DNA of 64,000 bases from Streptomyces sp. MMG1121. Its GTDB lineage: Bacteria; Actinomycetota; Actinomycetes; Streptomycetales; Streptomycetaceae. The notes beneath the pieces were generated by a model. The model searched no databases. It saw nothing but the letters and a program-made list of their open reading frames with translations, and was not told the origin of the DNA. The stretch lies in the NCBI RefSeq assembly GCF_001280015.1, contig NZ_LGDV01000177.1, positions 1 through 64,000 on the forward strand. Reading direction: 5' to 3'. The translations under genes and the position numbers were made by a program. Of the stretch, positions 1 through 23,520 are shown piece by piece; the first letter of the stretch is position 1; each line of letters starts with the position of its first letter.

Positions 1-14161
<14,161 letters not shown>

Positions 14162-14266
14162 GGGGGTATCTCCGAAGGTGTGGGCAGGCGTGGTGGCGGG
14201 GCGCGCCGGACCGCGCCGACAGTGGTGTCGTCACGTGGACGGGCAGCGAGGGGGCAGCGGCTGCAA

Positions 14267-16564
14267 TCAGGCGGCGGGTTCGCCGGCCTGGAGTTGCCAT
14301 AGGGACGCGTAGAGTCCGTGCTGCGCGAGGAGTTCGTCGTGGGTGCCCTGCTCGGCAACGACGCCGCCCTTGTCCATGACGTAGATCCGGTCGGCGTGGC
14401 GGACCGTGGAGAGCCGGTGGGCGATGATCAGCGTCGTCCGGTCGGCCGCGAAGACGCGGAGCGTGCGCTGGATGGCGGCTTCGGTCTCGTTGTCCACGGC
14501 GGAAGTGGCTTCGTCGAGGATCACGACCGGCGCGTCCTTGAGGATCGCGCGCGCCAGCGCGATCCGCTGTCGCTGGCCGCCGGAGAGCGCCGCACCGCGT
14601 TCGCCGATCACCGTGTCGTAGCCGTCCGGCAGCGTCACGACGAAGGTGTGCGCCTCGGCCTTCATGGCTGCCTCGACCACTGCGTCGCCCGAGGCTCCGA
14701 AGCTGCCGTAACGGATGTTGTCGGCGACGGTGCCGTCGAAGAGGAAGGGGTCCTGGGCGACGAACCCGATCGCGCGGCGCAGGTCGTGCCGCGACAGCTC
14801 GCGCATGTCCCGCCCGTCGAGCAGCAGGCTGCCCGTGTCCGCGTCCTGGAATCGCATCAGCAGCTTGGCGATGGTGGTCTTGCCGGAGCCGGTGGCGCCG
14901 ACGAGGGCGGTGACCTGCCTGGCGGGGATGGTCAGCGAGAGGTTCTCCAGCGCCGGTGGCCGATCGGGGTAGGCGAAGGTCACGCCGTCGAGGACGATCT
15001 CCCCGTGCACCGCTTCGACGTCGAGCGGTCCTCCGGTGCCATTGGTCTCGGCGGGCAGGGCGCGCAGCCGCCGGACGCGGTCGTAGGCGGTGATCGTGCG
15101 CTGGTACTGGTCGACGATGCCGCCGAGCCGGTTCATCCGCAGCAGTACCATCTGGGGCAGCCCGATCAGCGGGCTGAACACCTCGAACGGCAGGCTGCCG
15201 TCGAGCACCGCCCGGCCGCCGATCAGCAGGGTTCCGGCCATCGAACTCGTCGTGCAGACCCGGACCGTCTCGGCGTGGCGGATCGTGCTCCGATACGTCC
15301 GCCGGCTGCTGTCCTGGGCCTCCTCGCTCAGCCGGTCGATGCGCTCGGCCTCGTAGTCCTCGGTGCAGAAGCTCTTGACGGTGGCACCGGCCTCCAGTGT
15401 GTTCACCAGCTGGCTGTGCAGCTTGGCCTGGTGCTCGCCGGAAACGGCGTAGTCGGCCGCGACTTTGTCCTGGTAGTGGAACGACAGCCAGGCGATGACC
15501 GGGATGGGCAGGAACGCGATCCAGGCGATCTGTGGTGCCAGCAGCAGGAAGAGCGGCACCAGGAGGGCCAGACTGGTGCCGAGTTGCAGCACGTCGTTGG
15601 CCGAGGTGGCGAAGAAGGTGCCCAGCTGACGGACGTCGTCGGTGAGCGCGCCGGCGATCCGGGTGGTCCGCTCGCCTTCCAGGTGCCGTAATTCGAGGTG
15701 CTGCACATGGGCGTACGTCCGGTTGCGCCAGTCGTGCTCGATGTCGAGGCCGAGCCGGCGCCACTGGAGGTTCGAGGCGTACGAGAGGCCCGCCACGGCG
15801 GCACAGGCGACGGCCATCAGCCCCGCCAGACCGACGAGTTGAGCGGACGCGGTGGTCAGGCCGAGGTCGACCAGCGGAGCTGCCTCGCCCTTGATGAGGA
15901 CCAGTCCGGTCCAGCCGAGGAAGGTACCGAGCGCCATCTCCGAGACCTGGCAGGCGACGGACAGGGCAACGGCCCCGTAGAGCCGGCGTCGGCGTGGTCC
16001 GACGATCTCCAGCAGGGGGTGGCGTTCGACGCCGGGCCCGGCCGTGTCCTGGGACGCGTCGACCGTTGTGCGCCAGGCCTTCCGGAGGACGGCCGCGGTC
16101 GCCGCGGCCACCCCGCCCACTGCCACGAGCTGCCTGCTCAGCGCCGACCCCTTGATCAGCGCGATCCCTGCCGCGACCCCGCCGCCGACGGCCAGCACCG
16201 GTCGCACGACCAGGCCGCGGTCCGCCCGCGAGGCCGGTGCGGCAACGGGTCGGGCCGGTGCCGGGTGTTCCGCTGCGGTCGGTTCCTCCGCGATCACGGT
16301 GACGGCTCTGCGGACGATCCGGCCGACGTCCGTGGCGTGCACTCGCGCATCGTGCCGGAGGAGCACCCCGCCGGTGACCGGGTTGGCCCGGGCCTCGGTG
16401 ATCCCGGGAATCCGGCGCAGCGCGGCGGCGAGGACCTCGGCCGTGCGTGGCCGTCCGAGCACCAGCTTGACGTCCCAGCGCTGGCGGCCCGGAGTGACCG
16501 AGCGCGGACGCACGTCCCATTCCGCGGAGCGGAATCCGGCTGCGGCACCCAGTAGCGAAGACAT
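14267..16564 (-). CDS. ABC transporter (fused permease-ATPase) with N-terminal HMA-like extension
   Basis: 765 aa from ATG at 16564; an in-frame GTG at 16576 is an alternative start. Residues about 20-90 look like a ferredoxin-fold HMA-type domain without a CxxC metal site. About 95-150 hold hydrophobic segments. A six-helix exporter domain (about 165-470) and a nucleotide-binding domain follow, with Walker A GATGSGKTT, signature LSGGQRQRIALARA, Walker B VVILDEATS and H-loop IIAHRLS. A half-transporter of this type normally works as a dimer exporting a substrate at the cytoplasmic membrane. It lies 105 bp upstream of the NRPS on the same strand, so export of the peptide product or of its metal complex is an inference. 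The HMA-like extension is unusual for a biosynthetic-cluster exporter. Confidence 0.9.
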   Translation of the reverse strand: MSSLLGAAAGFRSAEWDVRPRSVTPGRQRWDVKLVLGRPRTAEVLAAALRRIPGITEARANPVTGGVLLRHDARVHATDVGRIVRRAVTVIAEEPTAAEHPAPARPVAAPASRADRGLVVRPVLAVGGGVAAGIALIKGSALSRQLVAVGGVAAATAAVLRKAWRTTVDASQDTAGPGVERHPLLEIVGPRRRRLYGAVALSVACQVSEMALGTFLGWTGLVLIKGEAAPLVDLGLTTASAQLVGLAGLMAVACAAVAGLSYASNLQWRRLGLDIEHDWRNRTYAHVQHLELRHLEGERTTRIAGALTDDVRQLGTFFATSANDVLQLGTSLALLVPLFLLLAPQIAWIAFLPIPVIAWLSFHYQDKVAADYAVSGEHQAKLHSQLVNTLEAGATVKSFCTEDYEAERIDRLSEEAQDSSRRTYRSTIRHAETVRVCTTSSMAGTLLIGGRAVLDGSLPFEVFSPLIGLPQMVLLRMNRLGGIVDQYQRTITAYDRVRRLRALPAETNGTGGPLDVEAVHGEIVLDGVTFAYPDRPPALENLSLTIPARQVTALVGATGSGKTTIAKLLMRFQDADTGSLLLDGRDMRELSRHDLRRAIGFVAQDPFLFDGTVADNIRYGSFGASGDAVVEAAMKAEAHTFVVTLPDGYDTVIGERGAALSGGQRQRIALARAILKDAPVVILDEATSAVDNETEAAIQRTLRVFAADRTTLIIAHRLSTVRHADRIYVMDKGGVVAEQGTHDELLAQHGLYASLWQLQAGEPAA

Positions 16565-16774
16565 GCGTACGATCACCTGTTCGCGGAGGTCACGGGTAGT
16601 CCGTCTACGAGCGCGACGGAATGCGGCGCACGGCGGATTACTGCGACGAAGCGGAAAGTCCGAAAGAAGGCAGAGGCGCGGCCGGAAGGCCCGCGGCCGA
16701 CCGCCGCGGGACCCGTCTTCCGAGGTCGGCAGGAAGACCCGCCCAGGCAGCCGGCCGGACCGCGCATCAGAGCG

Positions 16775-17101
16775 TCACTGCGTCTTCCCGGCGCCGGCGG
16801 TCGCACGGATCTTCGGAGTCCTGGCCTCGTCCTTCCTGGCCTCGTCCTGCTCGCCGTTCGAGGCCGCACCCTCGGTGGGCCGGTGGCCCTCACCGGCGGC
16901 GATCTGTGCCGCCACCATGTCGGCAGCCACCTCGACCGCGAGGTCGTGGATGTTCTCTCCGGCCTCATGGGCCGCCTTCTTCACCTCCATGACGAGACCG
17001 ACGGACGTCGTGACGACACCGCGCACCAGCGGCTTGAGGAGACGCTTGGCCATGGGCGCGACGATGAGACCGATCAGAAACGGCGGAACGACGGGCGGCA
17101 T
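16775..17101 (-). CDS. Small membrane-associated protein, DUF5132-like
   Basis: 108 aa. Start placed at ATG 17101, preceded by a GGAG-containing ribosome binding site; an upstream in-frame start at 17170 has no such site. The N-terminus (MPPVVPPFLIGLIVAP) is one hydrophobic segment, followed by a helical alanine-rich stretch and a charged, probably disordered tail. It resembles DUF5132-type proteins, which in actinomycetes I recall near HMA-domain or metal-transporter genes. This fits the HMA-like ABC transporter about 210 bp downstream on the same strand. No function is established. Confidence 0.65.
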   Translation of the reverse strand: MPPVVPPFLIGLIVAPMAKRLLKPLVRGVVTTSVGLVMEVKKAAHEAGENIHDLAVEVAADMVAAQIAAGEGHRPTEGAASNGEQDEARKDEARTPKIRATAGAGKTQ

Positions 17102-17684
17102 GATGCTCCAACCTCTATACGCAGATGTATGACAGTCGACCCAGGGCACTGCGCACCCCGGAGCACGCACAGCAGGAAGGCGGAAGCACCCATTTTCCGG
17201 AATTCTCGATATTCCGCGCCGGACTCCTTGCCGGATTGAATTCCTTTTCGATGCCGATTGGGCAAACCATCCGCTCCTAGATCACCGTAGTCCAGCCATG
17301 ACCGTCGAGGCCAAACGGTCTCGGCAGGTTTCACTCATGAGAGTGCTATCCACGTTCGGACCGCTACGGATCGCGGTAGGCGCACCCACCAGGCGAAGTG
17401 GTTTTCCGATTTACCCATTACTGGTGATCGCCTTCATGACGACCGCCGAGTTCACGCGCACGCCCTCCGGCGCAGGGCGGGAAACGGCAGCGCGCCGCCT
17501 CCCAGCACCGCCTCGTGGAAGGCCCGCATAAATCGCCGGGGGGGGGCGTTCACCTCCCTCACCGCGGTCCGGCCGCTGCCGTACGCGCCCGCCCTGAAAA
17601 ACTTCAGCAGTCGGGGAGAACGCCCCGGAGACTTCCCGCGCCCGCGTCCCAAGTCGCGTCACAGCTCCGGCCGTTCACGGACGA
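17102..17684. promoter_or_regulatory. Divergent intergenic region with lower GC and inverted repeats
   Basis: This 580-bp gap separates the minus-strand DUF5132-like gene from the plus-strand glutamine-synthetase-like gene. It is clearly less GC-rich than its neighbours between about 17190 and 17430. It contains cggaat-N7-attccg at 17198-17216, about 100 bp upstream of the DUF5132-like start, and cactc-atga-gagtg at 17332-17345. These are candidate operators only. A run of eight G lies near 17538. I see no convincing gene here. Confidence 0.4.
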
Positions 17685-19082
17685 GTGAACTCCCAGCCGG
17701 CCACTGGCGCACCGGCTGCTGCGAACGCCAGCATGGCCGGCATGGCCACCACGCACCCCCGAGCTGAGCGGGCCGCCCAGGCCCGGGCAGCCGAGGCCCA
17801 GCTCGCCGCCGACGGAATCGACGGGGTGGTGTTCGGCTGGGTCGACAACGCCGGACTCACCCGGGTGAAGTCCGTCCCGCTCGCCCAGCTCGAACACGCC
17901 GCCGAGTACGGCGTAGGCGCCGTACCCTGCTTCGACGTCTGCCTGGTGGACGACTCCTTCACCGTCGCACCTTCGAGTACCGGCCCGGTGGGCGACCTGC
18001 GGCTCGTCCCCGACCTCGACCGGCTCACCCCGCTCGCCGCCCAGCCCGGCTGGGCCTGGGCCCCGGCCGACCGCTACACCCAGGACGGCACCCCGCACCC
18101 CGGCTGCCAACGCCGCTTCGCCCGCCAGGTCACCGAGGCCGTCGAGCGGCGCGGGCTTTCGGTGCAGGCCGGGATCGAGGTCGAGTGGGTGGTGGCCGAC
18201 GCCGCCGGATCCTCCGCGACGCTCGGGCCCGCGTACGGAATGACCCGCTTCGTCGAGCACTCCGACTACCTGCGGGAGGTGCTGCGCGCCCTCACCGACC
18301 AGGGGCTGGCCGTGCTCCAGCTCCACCCCGAGTACGCCGCCGGGCAGTTCGAGGTCTCGGTCGCCGCCGGGGGGCCGGTCGAGGCGGCCGACACCACGAT
18401 GCTGGTGCGCCACACCATCCGGGCCGTCTCCGCCCGGCACGGCCTGCGGGTCTCGTACGCGCCCGTCTTCACCGAGGGCTCGGTCGGCAACGGCGGCCAC
18501 CTGCACCTCAGCCTCTGGCGGCAGGGCCGCAACCTCGGGCACGGCGGCCCCGGCCGCCACGGACTGCACCCCGACGCCGAGCAGTTCCTCGCGGGCGTAC
18601 TGGCCGAGCTGCCCGCCCTGCTCGCCCTCGGCGCGCCCAGCGTCGCCTCCTACCTGCGGCTGGTCCCCTCCCGGTTCGCCGGGGCCTACCGTTGCTGGGG
18701 CCTGGAGAACCGTGAGGCGGCGCTACGCCTGATCACCGGCTCCGCCGCCAGGCAGGCCAACGCCGAGCTCAAGTGCTTCGACGCCGCGGCCAACCCGTAC
18801 CTGGAGATCGGCGGCGTGCTGGCCGCCGGACTCGCCGGCCTGGAGTCCGGCCTGCCCCTTCCGCCCGAGACCCCGAGCGACCCCGCCGCCCTCGGCGTCG
18901 CCGAGCGCCTCCCGTCGAGCCTGCCAGAGGCGATCGACGCGTACGAGAAGTCCGCACTGCTGCGGCAGGCGCTCGGTCCCGAGTTGTACGAGGCCGTGCT
19001 GGCCGTCCGGCGGGCGGAGGCGGAGCTGTTCGCGAAGCACACGGATGCGGACGTCATCGAAGCCGTCCGCTGGCGCTACTGA
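17685..19082 (+). CDS. Glutamine-synthetase-family ligase (GlnA3/PuuA-like)
   Basis: 465 aa. Starts at GTG 17685 with GGA six bases upstream; ATG 17733 is an alternative. GS beta-grasp N-terminal domain (about 20-125) and catalytic domain (about 130-460). Recognisable motifs are GIEVEW (metal-binding Glu), NGGHLHLSLW (ATP/His loop) and RCWGLENREAALRL. Family members ATP-dependently join glutamate, or another acid, to an amine; actinobacterial paralogues glutamylate polyamines. It is shorter and more divergent than housekeeping GlnA and is not next to glnE or glnII-type genes. It faces away from a diamine-type decarboxylase and an acetyltransferase across a relic-filled gap, which suggests gamma-glutamylation of an amine. 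The substrate is not determinable here. Confidence 0.85.
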   Translation: MNSQPATGAPAAANASMAGMATTHPRAERAAQARAAEAQLAADGIDGVVFGWVDNAGLTRVKSVPLAQLEHAAEYGVGAVPCFDVCLVDDSFTVAPSSTGPVGDLRLVPDLDRLTPLAAQPGWAWAPADRYTQDGTPHPGCQRRFARQVTEAVERRGLSVQAGIEVEWVVADAAGSSATLGPAYGMTRFVEHSDYLREVLRALTDQGLAVLQLHPEYAAGQFEVSVAAGGPVEAADTTMLVRHTIRAVSARHGLRVSYAPVFTEGSVGNGGHLHLSLWRQGRNLGHGGPGRHGLHPDAEQFLAGVLAELPALLALGAPSVASYLRLVPSRFAGAYRCWGLENREAALRLITGSAARQANAELKCFDAAANPYLEIGGVLAAGLAGLESGLPLPPETPSDPAALGVAERLPSSLPEAIDAYEKSALLRQALGPELYEAVLAVRRAEAELFAKHTDADVIEAVRWRY

Positions 19083-19489
19083 CGAGCATCAGTTCTGCTG
19101 CTCCGGCTCCCAGGCGATGAGCTGGTCGAGCGCCACGCCTGCCGGCATGGGCTGCGGGGCACCTACGCGAGCCGGTCGCCGCAGGCGTGCACCAGAACCT
19201 GGTGCACCCGGCGCCGGGCAACACCTGAGGCGATCTGCGGCGACAGCCCCGCACCCGGCACGCCCAGCACCCCCGCTCCGGACCGAGTGAGCGGCGGTCG
19301 CTCCACATGGCGAGATTCACTTCACGCGGCCCTCGCCACCGGCCTGTCCGAGGCGGCTGCTGATCACCTCGGTGTGTGGACGCTCGTCGATCGCGGCGAG
19401 CGGCGAGGGCCACTTGTCAGTGCCCGACAACTCATACGCTCGGTGGGACTGCCGGCGCGGGTAGCGGTGCCGACCCCGCGGAGAGGGCA

Positions 19490-19673
19490 GTCGGCGCCTT
19501 CAGGTACGCAGGTCTCCACGTCCCAGCAGGAGTGGTCGAACAGGGCCTCGGCGAGGACGGCCGTGCCCTCGGGCGGAGTGCCGATGGCGGCGAGGACGCC
19601 GCCGACGGTCACGGTGGCATCGGCCAGCAGGCGTGCGTTGGGAGCGGCGGAACACGTCGGGTACGGGGGACAT
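19490..19673 (-). pseudogene. Decayed gene of unknown family
   Basis: On the minus strand, ATG at 19673 begins about eleven codons (MSPVPDVFRRS), then the good-codon frame shifts. About 50 codons with strong third-position G/C bias follow, including the segments ARLLADATVTVGGVLAAIG and AEALFDHSCWDVETCVPE, before the signal is lost. I do not recognise the family. The rest of 19083-19489 shows no coding signal I would defend. Confidence 0.4.
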
Positions 19674-19678
19674 CTGCG

Positions 19679-20236
19679 TCAGCCCACTTCGGCTCTGGGC
19701 GAGGGCCCGGAGGTGGGATCGGTAGCAGCGGGTTCCAGCGGCTTCGCCATGTAGACCGCCTCGGCGCCGTAGCTCGCGGGCAGCCCGATCTCGGGCCGGG
19801 CCCGGTAGCCCAGCCGGGACCACAGCGCCTCGGAGCCGCGCACGGCGACCAGCGAGAGGGTCCGGTAGCGGGCCGCCCGCCCGGTCTCCTCCAGATGCCG
19901 CTGCATCCGGCGGGCCAGTCCTCGGGCACGCGCCCGCTCGGCGATCACCAGGTCGTGGGTGTGCAGATTGCTCCCCCGGTTGCTCTCCCGTACCGCGCCT
20001 TCCTCGGGCAGGCTCAGGTCCGGGCAGCGGAACAGCGGGTACGGTAACGCGAGCAGGTAGCCGCCGAAGCCACCCGCGTGCTCCAGCACGAAGCAGGTCG
20101 AGGGCGAGGCGCGGTGCCGGGAGCGCAGCGCCTCCTGCCCCTCGGACAGGCCGCTCGCGGCGTAGGCGCGTTCTTCCAGCGCGACCACCTCGTCCCAGTC
20201 CTCCTCCTGAAGCAGCCGGATCCGGGTGTCGGTCAT
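19679..20236 (-). CDS. GNAT-family N-acetyltransferase
   Basis: 185 aa from ATG 20236. The N-terminal strand-helix (IRLLQEEDWDEVVALEERA) and the acetyl-CoA loop region (HDLVIAERARARGLARRMQRH), followed by RTLSLVAVRGSEALWSRLGY, are typical of the GNAT fold. The ATG overlaps the stop of the upstream decarboxylase gene by four bases, so the two are translationally coupled. The pairing suggests acetylation of the amine made by the decarboxylase, or of its amino acid precursor; this is inference. The substrate is unknown. Confidence 0.85.
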   Translation of the reverse strand: MTDTRIRLLQEEDWDEVVALEERAYAASGLSEGQEALRSRHRASPSTCFVLEHAGGFGGYLLALPYPLFRCPDLSLPEEGAVRESNRGSNLHTHDLVIAERARARGLARRMQRHLEETGRAARYRTLSLVAVRGSEALWSRLGYRARPEIGLPASYGAEAVYMAKPLEPAATDPTSGPSPRAEVG

Positions 20237-21552
20237 GCGTCTGCTCCGTCCGGAGCCGGGCCGCCGACGCAGGTGTACGGCAGTGGTGCGAAGCCGTTGA
20301 AGCCCTGGGTGGCGTAGGCGGCGGCGTACGCGCCGCAGGAGTGGACCCACACCGGGTCTCCGGAGGCGACCGCGCGCGGGACCCGTACCAGGCCGTCCTC
20401 CTGGGCGTACGCGTCGTCGCTGTCGCAGGTCGGGCCGGCCACCACGGCCTCGACGAACTGCCCGCCGGAGTGAGTCGGGAACTCCAGCCGGTACTGCAAC
20501 TGGTCCGTCTCGTACAGGCCGTTGAACTTGCCGCAGCTCAGGTACAGCCAGTCCTCGCGGGTGCCGTCGAGCCGACGGCGGGCGGAGAGCCGTGCCACGT
20601 GGGCGCGGATCGCGCCGTGGTCGGCGACCAGGTGGCGGCCGGGCTCCAGCAGGAATTCCAGCGGGGCGGCGTTGACGGCGCGCAGCCGTTCCATGCCTTC
20701 GCGGATCACCGCGAACATCTTGTCCAGCGGCGGTTCCAGTGGGCGCCCGCGCCGGTCCAGCAGGCCGAGGGCGGGCAGTCCGCCACCGAGGTTGATGCGG
20801 TCCGGCATGATGCCGCGCCCGCTGAGCGCCTCCAGGACTGCCGCCAGCGAGTCGATCGCCGCCGCCCAGGCCTCGGCGGTCATCTGCTGGGAGCCGACGT
20901 GCACGGACAGGCCGGAGGGCACCAGCCCGGCGGTGCGGGCGGCGCCGAGCACCCGCGGCGCGTCCTCGGGCGAGCAGCCGAACTTGTGGCTCAGGCCCCA
21001 CAGCGCGCCCTCGCCGGTGGTCGCGATCCGGCAGAACACCCGTGAGCCGGGGGCATGTCCGGCGATCGCGGTGACGTCCTCCAGGCAGTCGGTGGCGAAG
21101 TCGCGCACGCCCAGCCGGTAGGCCTCGGCGATGTTGCGGTCCGACTTGACGGTGTTGCCGTAGTGGATCAGCCCGGGGGCCGCCCCGGTGCGCAGCGCCT
21201 GGGCGATCTCCTGCGGGCTCGCCGCGTCGAAACCGGAACCGAGCCGGGCGAGGTGGCAGAGCACCTCGTCCACCGGGCAGGCCTTCATGGCGAACCGGAC
21301 GGCGACGCCGGGCAGTTCGGCGCACAGGGCGGCGTACTGGCGGCCGATGCCGTCCAGGTCGTAGATGATGGCGTCCTCCGCGGCGGCGGCGAGCGCGGCG
21401 CGCAGGGCGGGGTGGTCGTGCCGGTCGGGGAGGGACGCGGTGGATGCGTGCGCTGTGGCCGGAACGGTCGGGGCGCGGTGGCCGCTTCTGCGCTGCTCGG
21501 CCGTCCGGCGCGGTTCGGCGATGTGGCGCACATCGGTGATCTGAGGCCTCAC
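20233..21552 (-). CDS. Fold-type III PLP-dependent decarboxylase (ornithine/lysine/diaminopimelate type)
   Basis: 439 aa. Start chosen at GTG 21552, preceded by GGGAG; the frame stays open upstream to 21768 but that part is not protein-like. The PLP-binding lysine is in FAMKACP. SGFDAASPQEI, IHYGNTVKSDRNI, the glycine-rich LGGGLPALG loop and EPGRHLVADHG form the barrel phosphate site. GPTCDSDD holds the active-site Cys and Asp of the ornithine decarboxylase group. It would decarboxylate a basic amino acid to a diamine such as putrescine or cadaverine. It is coupled to a GNAT gene by a 4-bp overlap and diverges from nothing nearby that is intact. The exact amino acid substrate cannot be told from sequence. 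Confidence 0.9.
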   Translation of the reverse strand: MRPQITDVRHIAEPRRTAEQRRSGHRAPTVPATAHASTASLPDRHDHPALRAALAAAAEDAIIYDLDGIGRQYAALCAELPGVAVRFAMKACPVDEVLCHLARLGSGFDAASPQEIAQALRTGAAPGLIHYGNTVKSDRNIAEAYRLGVRDFATDCLEDVTAIAGHAPGSRVFCRIATTGEGALWGLSHKFGCSPEDAPRVLGAARTAGLVPSGLSVHVGSQQMTAEAWAAAIDSLAAVLEALSGRGIMPDRINLGGGLPALGLLDRRGRPLEPPLDKMFAVIREGMERLRAVNAAPLEFLLEPGRHLVADHGAIRAHVARLSARRRLDGTREDWLYLSCGKFNGLYETDQLQYRLEFPTHSGGQFVEAVVAGPTCDSDDAYAQEDGLVRVPRAVASGDPVWVHSCGAYAAAYATQGFNGFAPLPYTCVGGPAPDGADA

Positions 21553-21849
21553 GTGTGAACTCCCGGTCCGACTGGATGAACGATGCCAAAAGCTTGCTGG
21601 CACGCATGAGATGAAGCGAGGGAGTCCAAGGGCCGGCTGTGACGCCTGACCTGGACTCCCTCCACGCCGCACTCTATGCACGTCCGGGGCCTGCGCCTGC
21701 ACCTGCTGTGCACCCTGCGCGGCCTGCTCGGTGTGCTTCACGCCGAACCCCGCCTCGAACGGTCTCACCGGTCTTCCGCCGGGAGTTCTTGCCGGTCGAG
21801 GGCAGGAAATCCATGAAATTCCAGGGCCTCCCTGTCCTCGGCCCGGCGC

Positions 21850-22201
21850 TGACGGACCGTCCTCTCGCCCGGCGCGGTCGCCCCCTGTCCGGCCCGCCGC
21901 TCACTGACGCAGTGCACCGCGTCATGGGTACAGCGCTCGAACCGGGCGGTGGGAAATGCCCGGTCCGACCGGATACCGAACGCGTAGCGCACGAACATGT
22001 TCGCCAGCGCCGACGAGGCAGCGGGTCCTTGACGAGTCGCCCGATCCCACTCCTGCAAGGTGCCGCCAGACAGTTGCGGCGCGCCTCCAGCCACCGCTCG
22101 GCATGCGGAACCACCCGAACGGCGTCGGCGTGAACCTCCACGGCCTTGACGATCAGGTGCCACCGGTCGCTGTCGAAGAACTTCCCGAGGTCGAGACCGA
22201 T
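21850..22201 (-). pseudogene. Relic of an unknown protein gene, at least one frameshift
   Basis: From 22201 downwards the minus strand encodes a protein-like stretch (EVIGLDLGKFFDSDRWHLI, then VRVVPHAERWLEARRNCL) with strong codon bias. Near 22015 the coding signal moves to another frame (SALANMFVRYAFGIRSDRA, FERCTHDAVHCVSERR) and then fades. I do not recognise the family. It abuts the transposase relic at 22221-22379. Confidence 0.45.
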
Positions 22202-22220
22202 CACCTCCCGGCGAAAGACT

Positions 22221-22379
22221 GCCCTTGCGCTTGAGGAGCTCGCCTCTTGTGACGTGCCCTTCGACCTGGCCTGCACTCCAGGGGGTGACGGGGGCCGCTG
22301 CTACGGCGTCGAGGTCACAGTGGAAGCCCTTGGCCAACGAGTGCGGGGTTGGCAGGTCGTCGGCCTTGGCCCGGTCCAT
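22221..22379 (-). pseudogene. Relic of an ISL3-family transposase C-terminus
   Basis: About 50 residues containing KADDLPTPHSLAKGF and TPWSAGQVEGHVTRGELLKR match the C-terminal end of ISL3-type transposases, where the sequence is normally close to WSSGQVEGHVNRIKMLKRQM. The basic end is altered and the catalytic DDE core is missing. Frames upstream to about 22820 (e.g. an AAQQPAMIEATTGQFDGHHG stretch) may be more of it but are scrambled. No terminal inverted repeats or target duplication could be seen. It is not an active element. Confidence 0.6.
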
Positions 22380-23035
22380 CCCGACGGGGAGGGCCTCGGC
22401 GCAACACCGAGGACGTGCACACTGGCCCGCGGTAACTCCGGTACCCCGCGAGGAAGTCCCAGAAGTCCGTCCTTGGCGACGCGGTTGCTCAGCGCGGCTC
22501 CGTCGACGGGCGCGTCAGCTGGCGAGCGCGCCCACCGGCCGTGCGAACGCCACGGCGACACTACGCATCTTGGGTACCTCGCCTTCGGCACAGCGGAGTA
22601 CGCGCAGAATGTGACCGTGCCGGCCGCACGCTCGATCAACTCGACCACCGCACCGGCTGGATGCGGCAGCAACTGCCCCAACACCCCGGAACACACCCCC
22701 TGTAGATGCCCAGGCCATGACCGGCCCGCAGACGACCGTGGTGCCCGTCGAACTGCCCGGTCGTGGCCTCGATCATCGCCGGCTGCTGCGCAGCCGGGCT
22801 GGCCCGCGCCAGGTCCGCCATCGTCCGGGGCTGAACGAGGCCCGGGCCATGCCCCGTTCAGCTGGTCTGGCCAGCCCGACCGTATCCAGCTGGTCGGTCT
22901 CGGGCCGAGCGGGGGCGCCTCTTCACCTCGGGTGCGTTCCTCGTTGAGTGAGGTTGGCGGGGTCGCCCGTGTCCGGTGTGATGCCCCTCTCGTTGCGGTA
23001 GTTGGTTGATCAGCCCGCGTGAGAGGTGGATCGGA

Positions 23036-23520
23036 TGAGCTGTGATGGGGTGCTGCGGCTGCTGCGGGAGGCGGCCTGTCACAGCGAAGCGGAGCGGCTT
23101 CGGGCCGGGGCTGAGCGGATCACGGACCTGCTGGCGAGGTGCGAGCAGGAGCCGGCCCGCATCCCGACGGCGTGCGAGGTCGTCGGTGAACTGCCGCGAA
23201 TCGAGCCGGTGCCGGTATCCCCTGCCGACTCCCCTGCCATGGTCCCCGGCCTCGCGCCGGGGTGGACGTCCGCCGGATCCCCAGGCCCTGGAACATCTGC
23301 TTGCGGTACTGGCCCGGTATGCCGGTCCGGTGCGCTGTCGGCAGGTGGCGGAGGATCTCGGTCTGGAGGTGGTGCCTGGTGGCACCTTGTGTCTCCGAGC
23401 CCCGCCGATGCCCTCGCCGCGAGCCGTACCGGGATGGAGGAGATGCTCGCGCATCTGTCCGCCCTTGTGGTGACGGCCCGTACCCGGGAGGTACTGGAGG
23501 ACCACGGCACGGTCGCGGGG
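23036..23520 (+). pseudogene. Frameshifted relic of a small Streptomyces protein of helix-turn-helix type
   Basis: ATG 23036 opens a good N-terminal helix (CDGVLRLLREAACHSEAERL, ITDLLARCEQEPARIP). The second conserved block, ALEHLLAVLARYAGPVRCRQ followed by VAEDLGLEVVPG, lies in the next frame from about 23283 to 23385. The arrangement resembles small Streptomyces proteins with an N-terminal coiled coil and a C-terminal winged-helix block, often found near insertion sequences. The expected C-terminal basic segment is absent or out of frame. The family assignment is from memory and modest. Confidence 0.45.

Noticed and set aside
17411..17662. Small minus-strand frame upstream of the GS-like gene
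   Set aside because: No ribosome binding site, low-complexity Arg/Pro content and no similarity recognised.
19083..19489. Short plus-strand frames after the GS-like gene
   Set aside because: No start context, no codon bias, no domain; nothing supportable beyond the relic at 19490-19673.
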